A DNA stretch of 64,000 bases from UBA967 sp044375555 (GTDB lineage Bacteria; Verrucomicrobiota; Verrucomicrobiia; Chthoniobacterales; Terrimicrobiaceae), in assembly GCA_044375555.1 (NCBI GenBank), contig JBILML010000008.1, positions 1 to 64,000 of the forward strand. The letters run 5' to 3'. The notes below the pieces were generated by a model. The model was not told the origin of the DNA. It did not search any database and saw nothing but the letters and a program-made list of their open reading frames with translations. The first letter of the stretch is position 1. Every line of letters begins with the position of its first letter. A program made the translations under genes and the position numbers. Of this stretch, positions 33,534 through 41,692 are shown one piece after another.

Positions 33534-34640
33534 TCAGCGTGGGCGCAAAATGCCCGGAAGCCAAGTCCAGACGATTTGTGTCGAAACCGCATAATTCCAA
33601 ACCGCCCCAACCAACGCCCCGGCCGCTCCGGCAAACCACCAGGGGATGTTTTTTTCGAAGAGGTATTCGGCGGCTTGGATATTCACCACCGCGCCGATGC
33701 CGCAAATGACCATGTAGGCCAGCAGCCCCGGCACGAGCAGGCCACCCTTGAGGCGCTGTTGGCGGAAGGTGATCGAGTTGTTCACCAAAAAATTCGACAC
33801 CATCGCGGTGAGCGTCGCGGCGATTTGGGCGGTGACGAATGGCCATTCGGCCAAGCGGTGAAGCGCCCCGAGGACCGCCAAGTGGAGAAGAAGTCCGCTC
33901 AGGCCGGCGAGAATATAAAGAACGAATCGAACCGGCACGAACCGGCCGAAAATTTTATCCGCGAGGAGGTAGAGGTATTCGAATGCGACGACGATATCGA
34001 GTTTGCTCTCGCCGTGCTGACGCGTGCGGAATTCGTAGGGAAACTCGCGCACCCGAAGCGGCCGTCCCGCCGAGAGGACGATATCGAGGAGGATTTTGAA
34101 CCCCTTGCCGGTCATCTGGCGGACCGTCTCCTCGAAAAGCTCCCGGCGAATCGCAAAAAAACCACTCATCGGATCGGTCAGCGGGGTTTTACGAATGACT
34201 GAGCCCAACCGCGTGGCGAAACGGCTCACGAACACACGGGACTTAGACCACTCGCCCGTCCCTCCGCCTTGACCGGTGTAACGGCTGCCGACAGCCAGCT
34301 CCAATTTCTGGTCCTCCTCAAACGCCCGAAGCATGGCGGGAAGGATCGTCTCATCGTGCTGGAGATCGCAATCCATCACGGCAAAGACATCGGCATCACT
34401 GGAAGCCATTCCCTCGAGACACGCCGAGGCCAACCCCCGCCGCCCGATGCGGCGAATGAACCGCACCCGGGGATTTTCGCGGGACAAGCGCATCAGCACC
34501 TCACGAGAACCGTCCTTGGAGTCGTCATCGACGAAAACAATCTCCCAGTTGTCTCCGGGCAGGATTTTTTCCAAAAGATTCACCACAAGCGGGATGTTGT
34601 CGCGCTCGTTGTAGGAGGGGATGACGACCGAAACTTTCAA
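33534..34640 (-). CDS. Dolichol-phosphate-mannose-synthase-like glycosyltransferase with GtrA domain
   Basis: The 368-residue protein has a family 2 glycosyltransferase domain (about 1-220) with VVIPSYNERDNIPLVV, VDDDSKDGS, MDCDLQHDE, GSRY and DPMSGFFAIRR, and a C-terminal GtrA-type part with four membrane helices (about 235-360, including the VSNFLVNNSITFR segment). Such enzymes transfer a hexose to polyprenyl phosphate, and GtrA-like domains help flip the product. It lies one base after gmd, so it may use nucleotide sugars of that pathway. Acceptor and donor are not known. Confidence 0.9.
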   Translation of the reverse strand: MKVSVVIPSYNERDNIPLVVNLLEKILPGDNWEIVFVDDDSKDGSREVLMRLSRENPRVRFIRRIGRRGLASACLEGMASSDADVFAVMDCDLQHDETILPAMLRAFEEDQKLELAVGSRYTGQGGGTGEWSKSRVFVSRFATRLGSVIRKTPLTDPMSGFFAIRRELFEETVRQMTGKGFKILLDIVLSAGRPLRVREFPYEFRTRQHGESKLDIVVAFEYLYLLADKIFGRFVPVRFVLYILAGLSGLLLHLAVLGALHRLAEWPFVTAQIAATLTAMVSNFLVNNSITFRQQRLKGGLLVPGLLAYMVICGIGAVVNIQAAEYLFEKNIPWWFAGAAGALVGAVWNYAVSTQIVWTWLPGILRPR

Positions 34641-34641
34641 T

Positions 34642-35658
34642 TTAGTAATACGCCGGCGTCAGAGGATCCGGCACTGGCAGCCCTTGCAGCGTGGCCATGT
34701 CGGCGTCGACCATGATTTTTACCAGTTCCGGGAAGCGGACTTTGGGTTCCCAGCCGAGTTGTTTTTTGGCTTTGGTGGCGTCTCCGATCAGGAGGTCGAC
34801 TTCGGCGGGGCGTTCGTAGCGGGCGTCGTATTTGATGTGTTTTTCCCAATCCAGGCCGACATGGGCGAAGGCGTGCTCGACGAATTCCTTGACCGTGTGG
34901 GTCTCGTTGGTCGCCACGACATAGTCGGCGGGTTCGTCCTGCTGGAGCATGAGCCACATGGCTTCGACATACTCGGGGGCGTAACCCCAGTCGCGCTTGG
35001 CGTCGAGGTTGCCGAGGTAGAGGTGTTCCTGCCTGCCGAGTTTGATGGAGGCGACGGCACGGGAGATTTTGCGGGTGACGAAGGTCTCGCCGCGGCGGGG
35101 GGATTCGTGGTTGAAGAGGATGCCGTTCGAGGCGTGCATGCCGTAGCCCTCGCGGTAGTTCACCGTGATCCAATAGGCATACATCTTGGCGGCGCCGTAG
35201 GGACTGCGTGGCCAGAAGGGCGTCGTTTCAGTCTGCGGCACGGCTTGGACCTTGCCGAACATCTCAGAGCTCGAGGCTTGGTAGAAACGGGCGGGGACGC
35301 CGGTCTCGCGCAGGGCTTCGAGGATACGCGTGGTGCCGATGCCGGTGACATCGCCGGTGTATTCGGGAATGTCGAAACTCACACGCACATGGCTCTGCGC
35401 GCCGAGATGGTAAACCTCGTCGGGCTTGAGGTCGTAGATAAGCTTCACGAGATTCACGCCATCTGCGAGGTCGCCGTAATGGAGGAAAAGCCGGGTGCTG
35501 TCGATGTGGGGGTCGGTGTAAATATGGTCGATGCGGGCGGTGTTGAAAGTGCTCGCGCGGCGGATGATCCCGTGGACCTCGTAGCCTTTGTGGAGAAGCA
35601 GGTCGGCGAGGTAGCTGCCGTCTTGGCCCGTGATGCCTGTGATAAGTGCTTTTTTCAT
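34642..35658 (-). CDS. gmd: GDP-mannose 4,6-dehydratase
   Basis: Gmd converts GDP-D-mannose to GDP-4-keto-6-deoxymannose, the branch point to GDP-L-fucose, GDP-rhamnose and related sugars. From ATG 35658 the 338-residue protein has the NADP-binding ALITGITGQDGSYLAD, the active-site Ser/Thr region FYQASSSEMFGKVQ, the YxxxK pair in PYGAAKMYAYW, and NHESPRRGETFVTRKI. The adjacent fucose synthase gene often found with gmd is absent. It heads the minus-strand group with the glycosyltransferase. Confidence 0.96.
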   Translation of the reverse strand: MKKALITGITGQDGSYLADLLLHKGYEVHGIIRRASTFNTARIDHIYTDPHIDSTRLFLHYGDLADGVNLVKLIYDLKPDEVYHLGAQSHVRVSFDIPEYTGDVTGIGTTRILEALRETGVPARFYQASSSEMFGKVQAVPQTETTPFWPRSPYGAAKMYAYWITVNYREGYGMHASNGILFNHESPRRGETFVTRKISRAVASIKLGRQEHLYLGNLDAKRDWGYAPEYVEAMWLMLQQDEPADYVVATNETHTVKEFVEHAFAHVGLDWEKHIKYDARYERPAEVDLLIGDATKAKKQLGWEPKVRFPELVKIMVDADMATLQGLPVPDPLTPAYY

Positions 35659-35786
35659 GCGGGGTGTTGGAAAATGTCGGTCGCCAGAGTGGATTTCGAC
35701 GGGCGCGAACGCAAGCGGTGTTTCCACTTTTGTCGGCGACGCGGGCTTGACTTCGTTAGGGGCTATCTCAACCTCCGGCTTTGCTC

Positions 35787-36884
35787 ATGAAAGCTCTCCG
35801 GATCATCCTTGGCATTCATCTCTTGGCCGCCACGGCGCTGGCCCAGAAAGTCGAAATCGGCAATCTCGCCTACGAGAAAAACCCACCGTATCCCGAGGCT
35901 CAGAATCCGCAGTTGCCGCTTGAGGTGTATGACGACGCGTTTGCCGAAATCCTCGGCAAGCAGCCCCAGCTCATTCATCTCGCAAACGGCTTCGGCTTCA
36001 CCGAAGGGCCGGTTTATTTGCAGGTGAAAAACTCGGACGCCGGCTACCTCATTTTCACCGATCAGATCAACGACAACATCAATCTCATCCGCTGGCATGG
36101 CCTCACGCCCTACAATACGATCACGCCGGCTTCATGGGACGCTCCGGTTATTTTCCGCCATCCTTCCAGCATCGCCGACGGCCAGACTGCCGACCTCGAG
36201 TCGCGCCTGCTCACCGCCGAAACCACCGGCCGCCGCGTCTCGATCACGCACCTCGACGGCCGTGTCGAGACGCTTGCGGGTTCGTTTGACGGCAAGCCGC
36301 TGAACTCCCCGAATGACCTCGTTGTGAAATCCGACGGCTCCGTGTGGTTCACCGACCCGAGTTACGGCTCGCTGCAATTCCCGCAGGAGGCCGAGTTGCC
36401 GAACAATGTCTACCGCTGGGATCCGCAAACGAAAAAACTCAGCGTCGTCACAGGCGATCTGCAAATGCCGAACGGCATCGCGTTTTCGCCCGATGAGAAG
36501 ACGCTCTACATCATCGACAGCGGCGCGATCCAGGCCCCGCGCACCTATTATTTCAACAAGCCGCACACGATCTATGCGTTCGATGTCGCGCCGGACGGCA
36601 AGACGGTTTCGAACCAGCGAGAATTCGCGGTCGTCTCGCCCGGATTCCCTGATGGCATGCGGCTCGACGAGCGGGGCAATGTCTACTCCGGCGCGCTCGA
36701 CGGCATCCATGTTTTTAACCCGAAAGGGAAGTTGATCGGCAAAATCAAACTCCCAAAGCAGACCGCGAACCTCACCTTCGGCGGACGCGATAACAACATC
36801 CTCTTCATCTGCTCGTCCGACTCGGTTTGGGCGATCAAACTCAACACCCAAGGCGCGAAACCCGTGCCCCAAATCGACCGCTGA
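35787..36884 (+). CDS. Exported SMP-30/gluconolactonase family protein
   Basis: From ATG 35787 the 365-residue protein has a signal peptide (ALRIILGIHLLAATALAQ) and then a six-bladed propeller of the SMP-30/gluconolactonase/LRE-like family: ANGFGFTEGPVYL (metal-ligand Glu), NSPNDLVVKSDGSVWFTDPSYG (Asn/Asp ligands), MPNGIAFSPDEKTLYIIDS and FPDGMRLDERGNVY. Such enzymes hydrolyse sugar lactones in the periplasm. The next gene downstream encodes a sugar-oxidising GMC-type enzyme, so the pair may oxidise a sugar to its lactone and open it. The substrate is inferred, not known. Confidence 0.88.
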   Translation: MKALRIILGIHLLAATALAQKVEIGNLAYEKNPPYPEAQNPQLPLEVYDDAFAEILGKQPQLIHLANGFGFTEGPVYLQVKNSDAGYLIFTDQINDNINLIRWHGLTPYNTITPASWDAPVIFRHPSSIADGQTADLESRLLTAETTGRRVSITHLDGRVETLAGSFDGKPLNSPNDLVVKSDGSVWFTDPSYGSLQFPQEAELPNNVYRWDPQTKKLSVVTGDLQMPNGIAFSPDEKTLYIIDSGAIQAPRTYYFNKPHTIYAFDVAPDGKTVSNQREFAVVSPGFPDGMRLDERGNVYSGALDGIHVFNPKGKLIGKIKLPKQTANLTFGGRDNNILFICSSDSVWAIKLNTQGAKPVPQIDR

Positions 36885-36914
36885 TCCAGATGCCTGAATT
36901 CAGACAGAAGGCCC

Positions 36915-36990
36915 AGGAGGGCGCTGCTTGTCAGCGCCGTAAAGGTTCCCGCAAAAACGCCGGCCCGGCTCTGACAAGCAGAGCCCTCCT
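36915..36990. repeat. 76-bp paired-hairpin repeat, copy 2
   Basis: Same architecture as the copy at 957: hairpins at 36920-36938 (stem GGCGCTG/CAGCGCC) and 36967-36985 (stem GGCTCTG/CAGAGCC), 28 nt apart, framed by AGGAG and CTCCT. The right stem differs from copy 3 at one pair and both sides changed together. It lies between the SMP-30 and GMC genes. Confidence 0.9.
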
Positions 36991-37069
36991 CGCAAAGCGT
37001 CCATCGGCTTTGACCGCCGAAAACCAACCGCCCGCCACATCTTAAAAAAACCCAACAAACCAGGAAATC

Positions 37070-38620
37070 ATGAACAACGACTACGACATCATCATCATCG
37101 GAAGCGGCGCCGGCGGCGGCACGCTCGCCCGGCACCTCGCGCCCTCTGGCAAACGCATCCTCATCCTTGAACGCGGCGGCTGGCTGCCCCGCGAGCCCGA
37201 GAACTGGTCGGCCTCCGAGGTTTTCATCGCGAACCGCTACACTTCGAAGGACACCTGGCGCGACAAGAACGGGAACGAATTCCAGCCCGGCGTGCACTAC
37301 TTCGTCGGCGGCGCCACGAAACTCTACGGCGCGGCCCTCTACCGCCTGCGCAAAGAGGACTTCGGCGTCCTGAAACACCACGACGGCATCTCGCCCGCCT
37401 GGCCGCTCGGCTACGAGGATTTCGAGCCCTACTACACGAAGGCCGAGCAGATGTATCATGTCCACGGCGCGCGCGGAGAGGATCCCACCGAGCCGCCCAG
37501 CTCCGCTCCCTACCCGCATCCCGCCGTCTCGCACGAGCCGCGCATCCAAAAGCTCGCCGACGACCTGAAGCGCGCGGGCTACCATCCCTTCCACTCGCCC
37601 TGCGGCATCATGCTCAACGAGGCAAATAGGCCCTACAGCCAGTGTGTCCGTTGCGAGGATTGCGATGGGTTTCCCTGCCTCGTGCAAGCGAAGTCCGACG
37701 CCGAAGTCCTCGGCGTTCGCCCCGCGCTCGAGCACCCGAATGTCACGCTCCTCACCGATTCGCAGGTTTTGAAACTCGTCACCGACCCTTCGGGCAAATC
37801 CGTGAGCGAAGTCCTCGTCGATCGCGGTGGAAAAACCGAGTCGTTCCGCGCGAGTCTCGTCGTTGTTTCCGCCGGCGCCGCGAATTCCGCCCGCCTCCTG
37901 CTCATGTCGGCGAATGACAAACACCCGAACGGCCTCGCCAACGGCTCCGACCAAGTGGGGCGGAATTACATGTATCACAACAGTCAGGCCGTCCTTGCCA
38001 TTTCCAAGGAACCGAATCCGACGAAATACCAGAAGACGCTTGGATTGAATGATTTTTACTTTGGCATGAAGGGCTTCGAGTTTCCAATGGGGAACATCCA
38101 GATGGTGGGAAAATCCCAAGGCCCGATGTATAAAGGCGAGAAACCGATTGAGGCCGGGCTCGCGCCGATGTTCACCCTCGACATGGTCGCAAAGCACGCC
38201 GTCGATTTCTGGCTCTCCACCGAGGACCTGCCCTCGCCCCACAACCGCGTCATGATCAACCGCGACGGCCAAATCACGCTCAGCTACACGCCGAACAACC
38301 AAGAGCCGAAAAATCGCCTCTATGAGAAACTCAAGTCGATGCTCAACCACCTCGACATGCACGAGCACCTCATCCCGAGGAATCTCTACATGAAAAACGA
38401 GATCGATATCGGCGGCGTGGCGCACCAGTCCGGAACCTGCCGCTTCGGCACCGATCCTGCGACCTCCGTGCTCGATACGAATTGCAAGGCCCACGAACTC
38501 GACAACCTCTATGTCGTGGACACCTCGTTCTTCCCGAGCATCGGTGCGGTGAACCCCGCGCTCACCGCGATGGCCAACGCCCTCCGCGTCGGAGACCACC
38601 TCCTCGAGAGGCTGAAATAA
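37070..38620 (+). CDS. GMC-family FAD-dependent oxidoreductase
   Basis: The 516-residue protein starts with the FAD-binding YDIIIIGSGAGGGTLARHLA, followed by GGATKLYGAALYRL (GMC signature region) and the C-terminal catalytic domain ending NLYVVDTSFFPSIGAVNPALTAMANALRVGDHL. A Cys cluster QCVRCEDCDGFPCLVQAKSDAE in the middle is typical of the sugar-dehydrogenase subgroup of the family, and the HQSGTCRFG motif holds the substrate-site His. No signal peptide is visible. It is bracketed by two copies of the 76-bp repeat. It probably oxidises a sugar or polyol; the substrate is unknown. Confidence 0.9.
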   Translation: MNNDYDIIIIGSGAGGGTLARHLAPSGKRILILERGGWLPREPENWSASEVFIANRYTSKDTWRDKNGNEFQPGVHYFVGGATKLYGAALYRLRKEDFGVLKHHDGISPAWPLGYEDFEPYYTKAEQMYHVHGARGEDPTEPPSSAPYPHPAVSHEPRIQKLADDLKRAGYHPFHSPCGIMLNEANRPYSQCVRCEDCDGFPCLVQAKSDAEVLGVRPALEHPNVTLLTDSQVLKLVTDPSGKSVSEVLVDRGGKTESFRASLVVVSAGAANSARLLLMSANDKHPNGLANGSDQVGRNYMYHNSQAVLAISKEPNPTKYQKTLGLNDFYFGMKGFEFPMGNIQMVGKSQGPMYKGEKPIEAGLAPMFTLDMVAKHAVDFWLSTEDLPSPHNRVMINRDGQITLSYTPNNQEPKNRLYEKLKSMLNHLDMHEHLIPRNLYMKNEIDIGGVAHQSGTCRFGTDPATSVLDTNCKAHELDNLYVVDTSFFPSIGAVNPALTAMANALRVGDHLLERLK

Positions 38621-38682
38621 AGGCCCGGTGGAAACAGCCCCCATCCATTGATGACTTGGTCCAAATCGACCCCGCCCCGCCC

Positions 38683-38758
38683 AGGAGGGCGCTGCTTGTC
38701 AGCGCCGGAACGATTCCCGCAAACACACTGGTGCGGCGCTGACAAGCAGCGCCCTCCT
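38683..38758. repeat. 76-bp paired-hairpin repeat, copy 3
   Basis: Hairpins at 38688-38706 and 38735-38753 have identical stems (GGCGCTG/CAGCGCC) with loops CTTGT and ACAAG, so the two 24-nt arms are perfect inverted copies. The spacing of 28 nt and the AGGAG/CTCCT frame equal those of the other copies. The central 28 nt share TTCCCGCAAA with copy 2. It lies between the GMC and MFS genes. Confidence 0.92.
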
Positions 38759-38772
38759 AAACGCCACCCCTG

Positions 38773-39960
38773 ATGCAGACACCCGCTTCTAGTCCCTCCC
38801 GCGCCGCCGTGGGAGCGGTCTTTGGGGCCGGCGTCGTGCAGGGCATCGCGCTCGTCACCTTCCCCGCTGCCGGGGCGATTTTCACGAGCCCTCAACACTA
38901 CGGACTCACCAGCACGCAATACGGCGCGCTGTTCATCCCGCAGGCGATCCTCGCCATTGCCAGTTCCCTCGCTGGACCCAAGCTCGCGGCCAAGCTGGGC
39001 GCGAAGACCGTCTTCCTCTGCGGCATGGCGGCGAACCTTGTTTCGATGGGGCTCCTCATCGCGAGCCAGTTCCTCACAGGCAACCCCTCACTCGCCTACC
39101 CAGTCCTGCTCGTCGCCACCTCGTTCATGGGCCTCGCCTTCGGCCTCACGGTGCCAGTCATCAACACCTGCGCTGCCGCGTTTTTTCCGAAAACCGCCGA
39201 CCGCGCCCTGCTCGCGCTGAACACCCTCCTCGGCCTCGGCACCGCGCTCGCACCGGCCTTCGTCGCTGTTTTTGTGGGCCTCGGATTTTGGTGGGGACTG
39301 CCCGTCCTCGTCGCCGCGCTGAGCGCCGGGCTTCTCGTTTTCTCCCTGCCCCTCGCGATCTCGGCGGGCGCACCAACCGCCGAAAAATCCAGCGCCGGCC
39401 TGCCTGCGGCCTTCCCCGCCTTCGCCGCCGCCGCGTTGCTCTACGGCATTTGCGAAACGATGAACGGCAACTGGGCTTCGATCCTGATGTCCACCACGCT
39501 CGGCAACACCCCCGCCGCCTCGTCACTCGCCCTCACGATTTTCTGGGGAACCGTCACCGGTGGACGCCTCCTCTTCGCCTCGATCGACCGCTGGTTCCCT
39601 GAAGACCGCGTCTTCCGCATCCTGCCGTTGGTCATCCTCGCCTCGTTTTGCCTGACCCCGCTCCTGCCTGCGAAGTCGCCACTCCCGGGCCTCGCCGCCT
39701 TCGCGCTCGCGGGTCTCGGTTGTTCCGCGATGCTTCCGCTCCTCATCAGCTTCGGGCAAAAACAAATGCCCGCCATCGCAGCGTCCGCCGCCGGGTTGCT
39801 CATCGCCTTCTACCAACTCGGCTACGGCCTCGCTGCCTTCGGCGTCGGCCCGCTCGAAAGCCTCCTCAAGCTCCAACTCCCCCACATCTACGCCGCCACC
39901 GCACTCCCCGCCGTGGCCCTCGCCGCCCTCGCCTTCTCCCTCGCGCGCCGGCAGGGGTAG
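38773..39960 (+). CDS. Major facilitator superfamily transporter
   Basis: The 395-residue protein has about twelve membrane helices with a central hydrophilic loop (about GAPTAEKSSAG). The first half holds GLTSTQYGALFIPQAILAIASSLAGPKLAAKLGAKTVF, an MFS loop 2-3 region. The family is clear but no subgroup motif identifies a substrate. Its position after the GMC gene and before umuDC, 15 nt past a repeat copy, suggests it could import or export a sugar-related compound. Confidence 0.85.
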   Translation: MQTPASSPSRAAVGAVFGAGVVQGIALVTFPAAGAIFTSPQHYGLTSTQYGALFIPQAILAIASSLAGPKLAAKLGAKTVFLCGMAANLVSMGLLIASQFLTGNPSLAYPVLLVATSFMGLAFGLTVPVINTCAAAFFPKTADRALLALNTLLGLGTALAPAFVAVFVGLGFWWGLPVLVAALSAGLLVFSLPLAISAGAPTAEKSSAGLPAAFPAFAAAALLYGICETMNGNWASILMSTTLGNTPAASSLALTIFWGTVTGGRLLFASIDRWFPEDRVFRILPLVILASFCLTPLLPAKSPLPGLAAFALAGLGCSAMLPLLISFGQKQMPAIAASAAGLLIAFYQLGYGLAAFGVGPLESLLKLQLPHIYAATALPAVALAALAFSLARRQG

Positions 39961-39985
39961 GGGATAGATTGTTCACTGCTCCACG

Positions 39986-40414
39986 ATGATTTCCGGTGAA
40001 CCCATTCCTTTTGAAGCCCGCACCCGGCTGAGGATTCCCCTCGTTTCGGCGAAGGTGCAGGCGGGTTTTCCCTCGCCGGCGGATGACCACATGGAGCGCT
40101 CGCTCGATCTCAACGAGCACCTCGTGGCCAATCCGGCTTCGACATTTTTCGTCCGCGTCCAGGGCGACTCGATGCGCGATGCGGGCATTCGGGATGGCGA
40201 CATCCTCGTGGTGGACCGCTCGGTGGAGCCGAAGGACCGCCAGATCGTGGTGGCGATGCTGGATGGGGACTTCACCGTGAAGCGGCTCTGCAAGCGGGAG
40301 GGAAAAGTTTTTCTGGAGGCCGAAAATAGCGCCTATCCACCGATCGAGGTCGCCGTGGAAAGCGAACTCGTCATCTGGGGCGCGGTGACTTTTGTCATCC
40401 ACAAACCGCGATGA
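39986..40414 (+). CDS. umuD: UmuD-like SOS mutagenesis peptidase
   Basis: The 142-residue protein has the self-cleavage site Ala26-Gly27 (KVQAGFPSPADD), the nucleophile Ser62 in VQGDSMRDAGI and the general-base Lys99 in DFTVKRL, the layout of UmuD/LexA peptidases. RecA filaments stimulate its cleavage to UmuD', which joins UmuC as DNA polymerase V. It overlaps umuC by four bases (ATGA). A half-site TGTTC lies at 39970, but no full LexA palindrome. Confidence 0.94.
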   Translation: MISGEPIPFEARTRLRIPLVSAKVQAGFPSPADDHMERSLDLNEHLVANPASTFFVRVQGDSMRDAGIRDGDILVVDRSVEPKDRQIVVAMLDGDFTVKRLCKREGKVFLEAENSAYPPIEVAVESELVIWGAVTFVIHKPR

Positions 40415-41679
40415 AAACCCGGTTCGCGCTGGTCGATTGCAATAATTTCTACGCGTCCTGCGAGCGCGTTTTTGATCCCCGCCTGATTGGTCGTCCGCTC
40501 GCAATTTTGAGCAACAACGACGGCTGCGTGATCGCGCGCAGCGAGGAGGTGAAGCGCCTCGGCGTCCCGATGGGCGCCCCGTCGCACGAGCACAAGGCGA
40601 CTTTTGAAAAGAACGCCGTGGTGGTGATGAGTTCCAACTACGCGCTCTACGGCGACATGTCGGCGCGCGTGATGGAAACGCTCCGCCCGTGCGTGCCGGT
40701 GATGGAGGTTTACTCGATCGACGAGGCATTTCTGGCGCTCGAGGACTGGCAGGGCGTGGAGTTTGCGCGGGAGTTGCGGGCGCGCGTGCGGCAATGGACC
40801 GGGATTCCTGTTTCCATCGGCATCGGGCCGACCAAGACGCTGGCCAAGATGGCCAACCGCCTCGCCAAAAAAACGCCCGAACTCGGCGGCGTGCTGGATT
40901 TGGAAACCGTGCGGGACATGGATGAATTGCTGTCCCGCGTTCCCTGCGAGGACATCTGGGGCATCGGGAAACGGCTTGCCGTTCGCCTCGCAGCGGGAGG
41001 TATTCGCACGGCCTGCGATCTGAAATATGGCGAGGCGGCTTGGGTTCGAAAAACCCTCGGCGTCGTGGGTGAGCGCATCCGGCTTGAGTTGCAGGGCGTC
41101 TCGTGTCTCGCGCTCGAGGAGGTGCCTGCGCCGAAGAAAGGCATCACCTCGGCGAAGTCGTTCGGCAGGCCGGTGGAGTCATTGCGCGAACTCGAGGAGG
41201 CGCTTGCCACCTACACCGCGCGTGCGGCCGAAAAGCTCCGCTCCGGGCGGCTTTTGGCCCGGCAGGTCCATGTTTTTGTGGCGACGAATCCCTTCTCGGC
41301 CCGCCAGCCCCAATACAGCGCCGGAGCGCAAACCGCTTTGGTTCGTCCCTCCAACCACACGCCGGACCTGATCGCCGCGGCCCTCGAGCTGTTGCGGGAG
41401 ATTTACCGGCCCGGCCACCAATACAAAAAGACAGGCATTTTCGTAACGGACTTGATCGCGGAGTCGGACCTGCAGCCCGATTTGTTTGATGCCGCGCCGG
41501 AGGCCGCCGGGCGCGTTCGGGAGCTTGATCAGATCGTGGACGGCCTCAACCGCAAGCTCGGGCGAAATGCGATTCGCTACGGCTCGATGGGCGTGAAATC
41601 GCGCTGGGCGATGCGGCAGGAGCGGCGCTCGCGGAAATTCACCACGCGCTGGGACGAGCTGCCGGTAGCGAAGGCTTGA
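40411..41679 (+). CDS. umuC: UmuC-like Y-family DNA polymerase
   Basis: The 422-residue protein shows the Y-family catalytic motifs FALVDCNNFYASCERVF, YSIDEAFLAL (acidic pair) and SIGIGPTKTLAKMANRLAK, the little-finger domain, and a C-terminal UmuC tail with the clamp-binding peptide LQPDLF. It is the translesion polymerase subunit, expected to act with UmuD' and the DnaN clamp (gene at 6862). Length is as in E. coli UmuC. It is convergent with rhaB, 13 nt away. Confidence 0.95.
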   Translation: MKTRFALVDCNNFYASCERVFDPRLIGRPLAILSNNDGCVIARSEEVKRLGVPMGAPSHEHKATFEKNAVVVMSSNYALYGDMSARVMETLRPCVPVMEVYSIDEAFLALEDWQGVEFARELRARVRQWTGIPVSIGIGPTKTLAKMANRLAKKTPELGGVLDLETVRDMDELLSRVPCEDIWGIGKRLAVRLAAGGIRTACDLKYGEAAWVRKTLGVVGERIRLELQGVSCLALEEVPAPKKGITSAKSFGRPVESLRELEEALATYTARAAEKLRSGRLLARQVHVFVATNPFSARQPQYSAGAQTALVRPSNHTPDLIAAALELLREIYRPGHQYKKTGIFVTDLIAESDLQPDLFDAAPEAAGRVRELDQIVDGLNRKLGRNAIRYGSMGVKSRWAMRQERRSRKFTTRWDELPVAKA

Positions 41680-41692
41680 GAACCCGAAAAGC

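Noticed and set aside
36683..38644. 653-codon open frame on the minus strand opposite the GMC gene
   Set aside because: It is the antisense shadow of a well-supported gene in GC-rich DNA. The translation is rich in Arg, Val, Gly and His with no domain, and it crosses repeats and two genes.
39961..39985. LexA box upstream of umuDC
   Set aside because: TGTTC at 39970 is followed after four bases by CTCCA, not by the inverted half-site. A half-site alone is not enough to call an operator.
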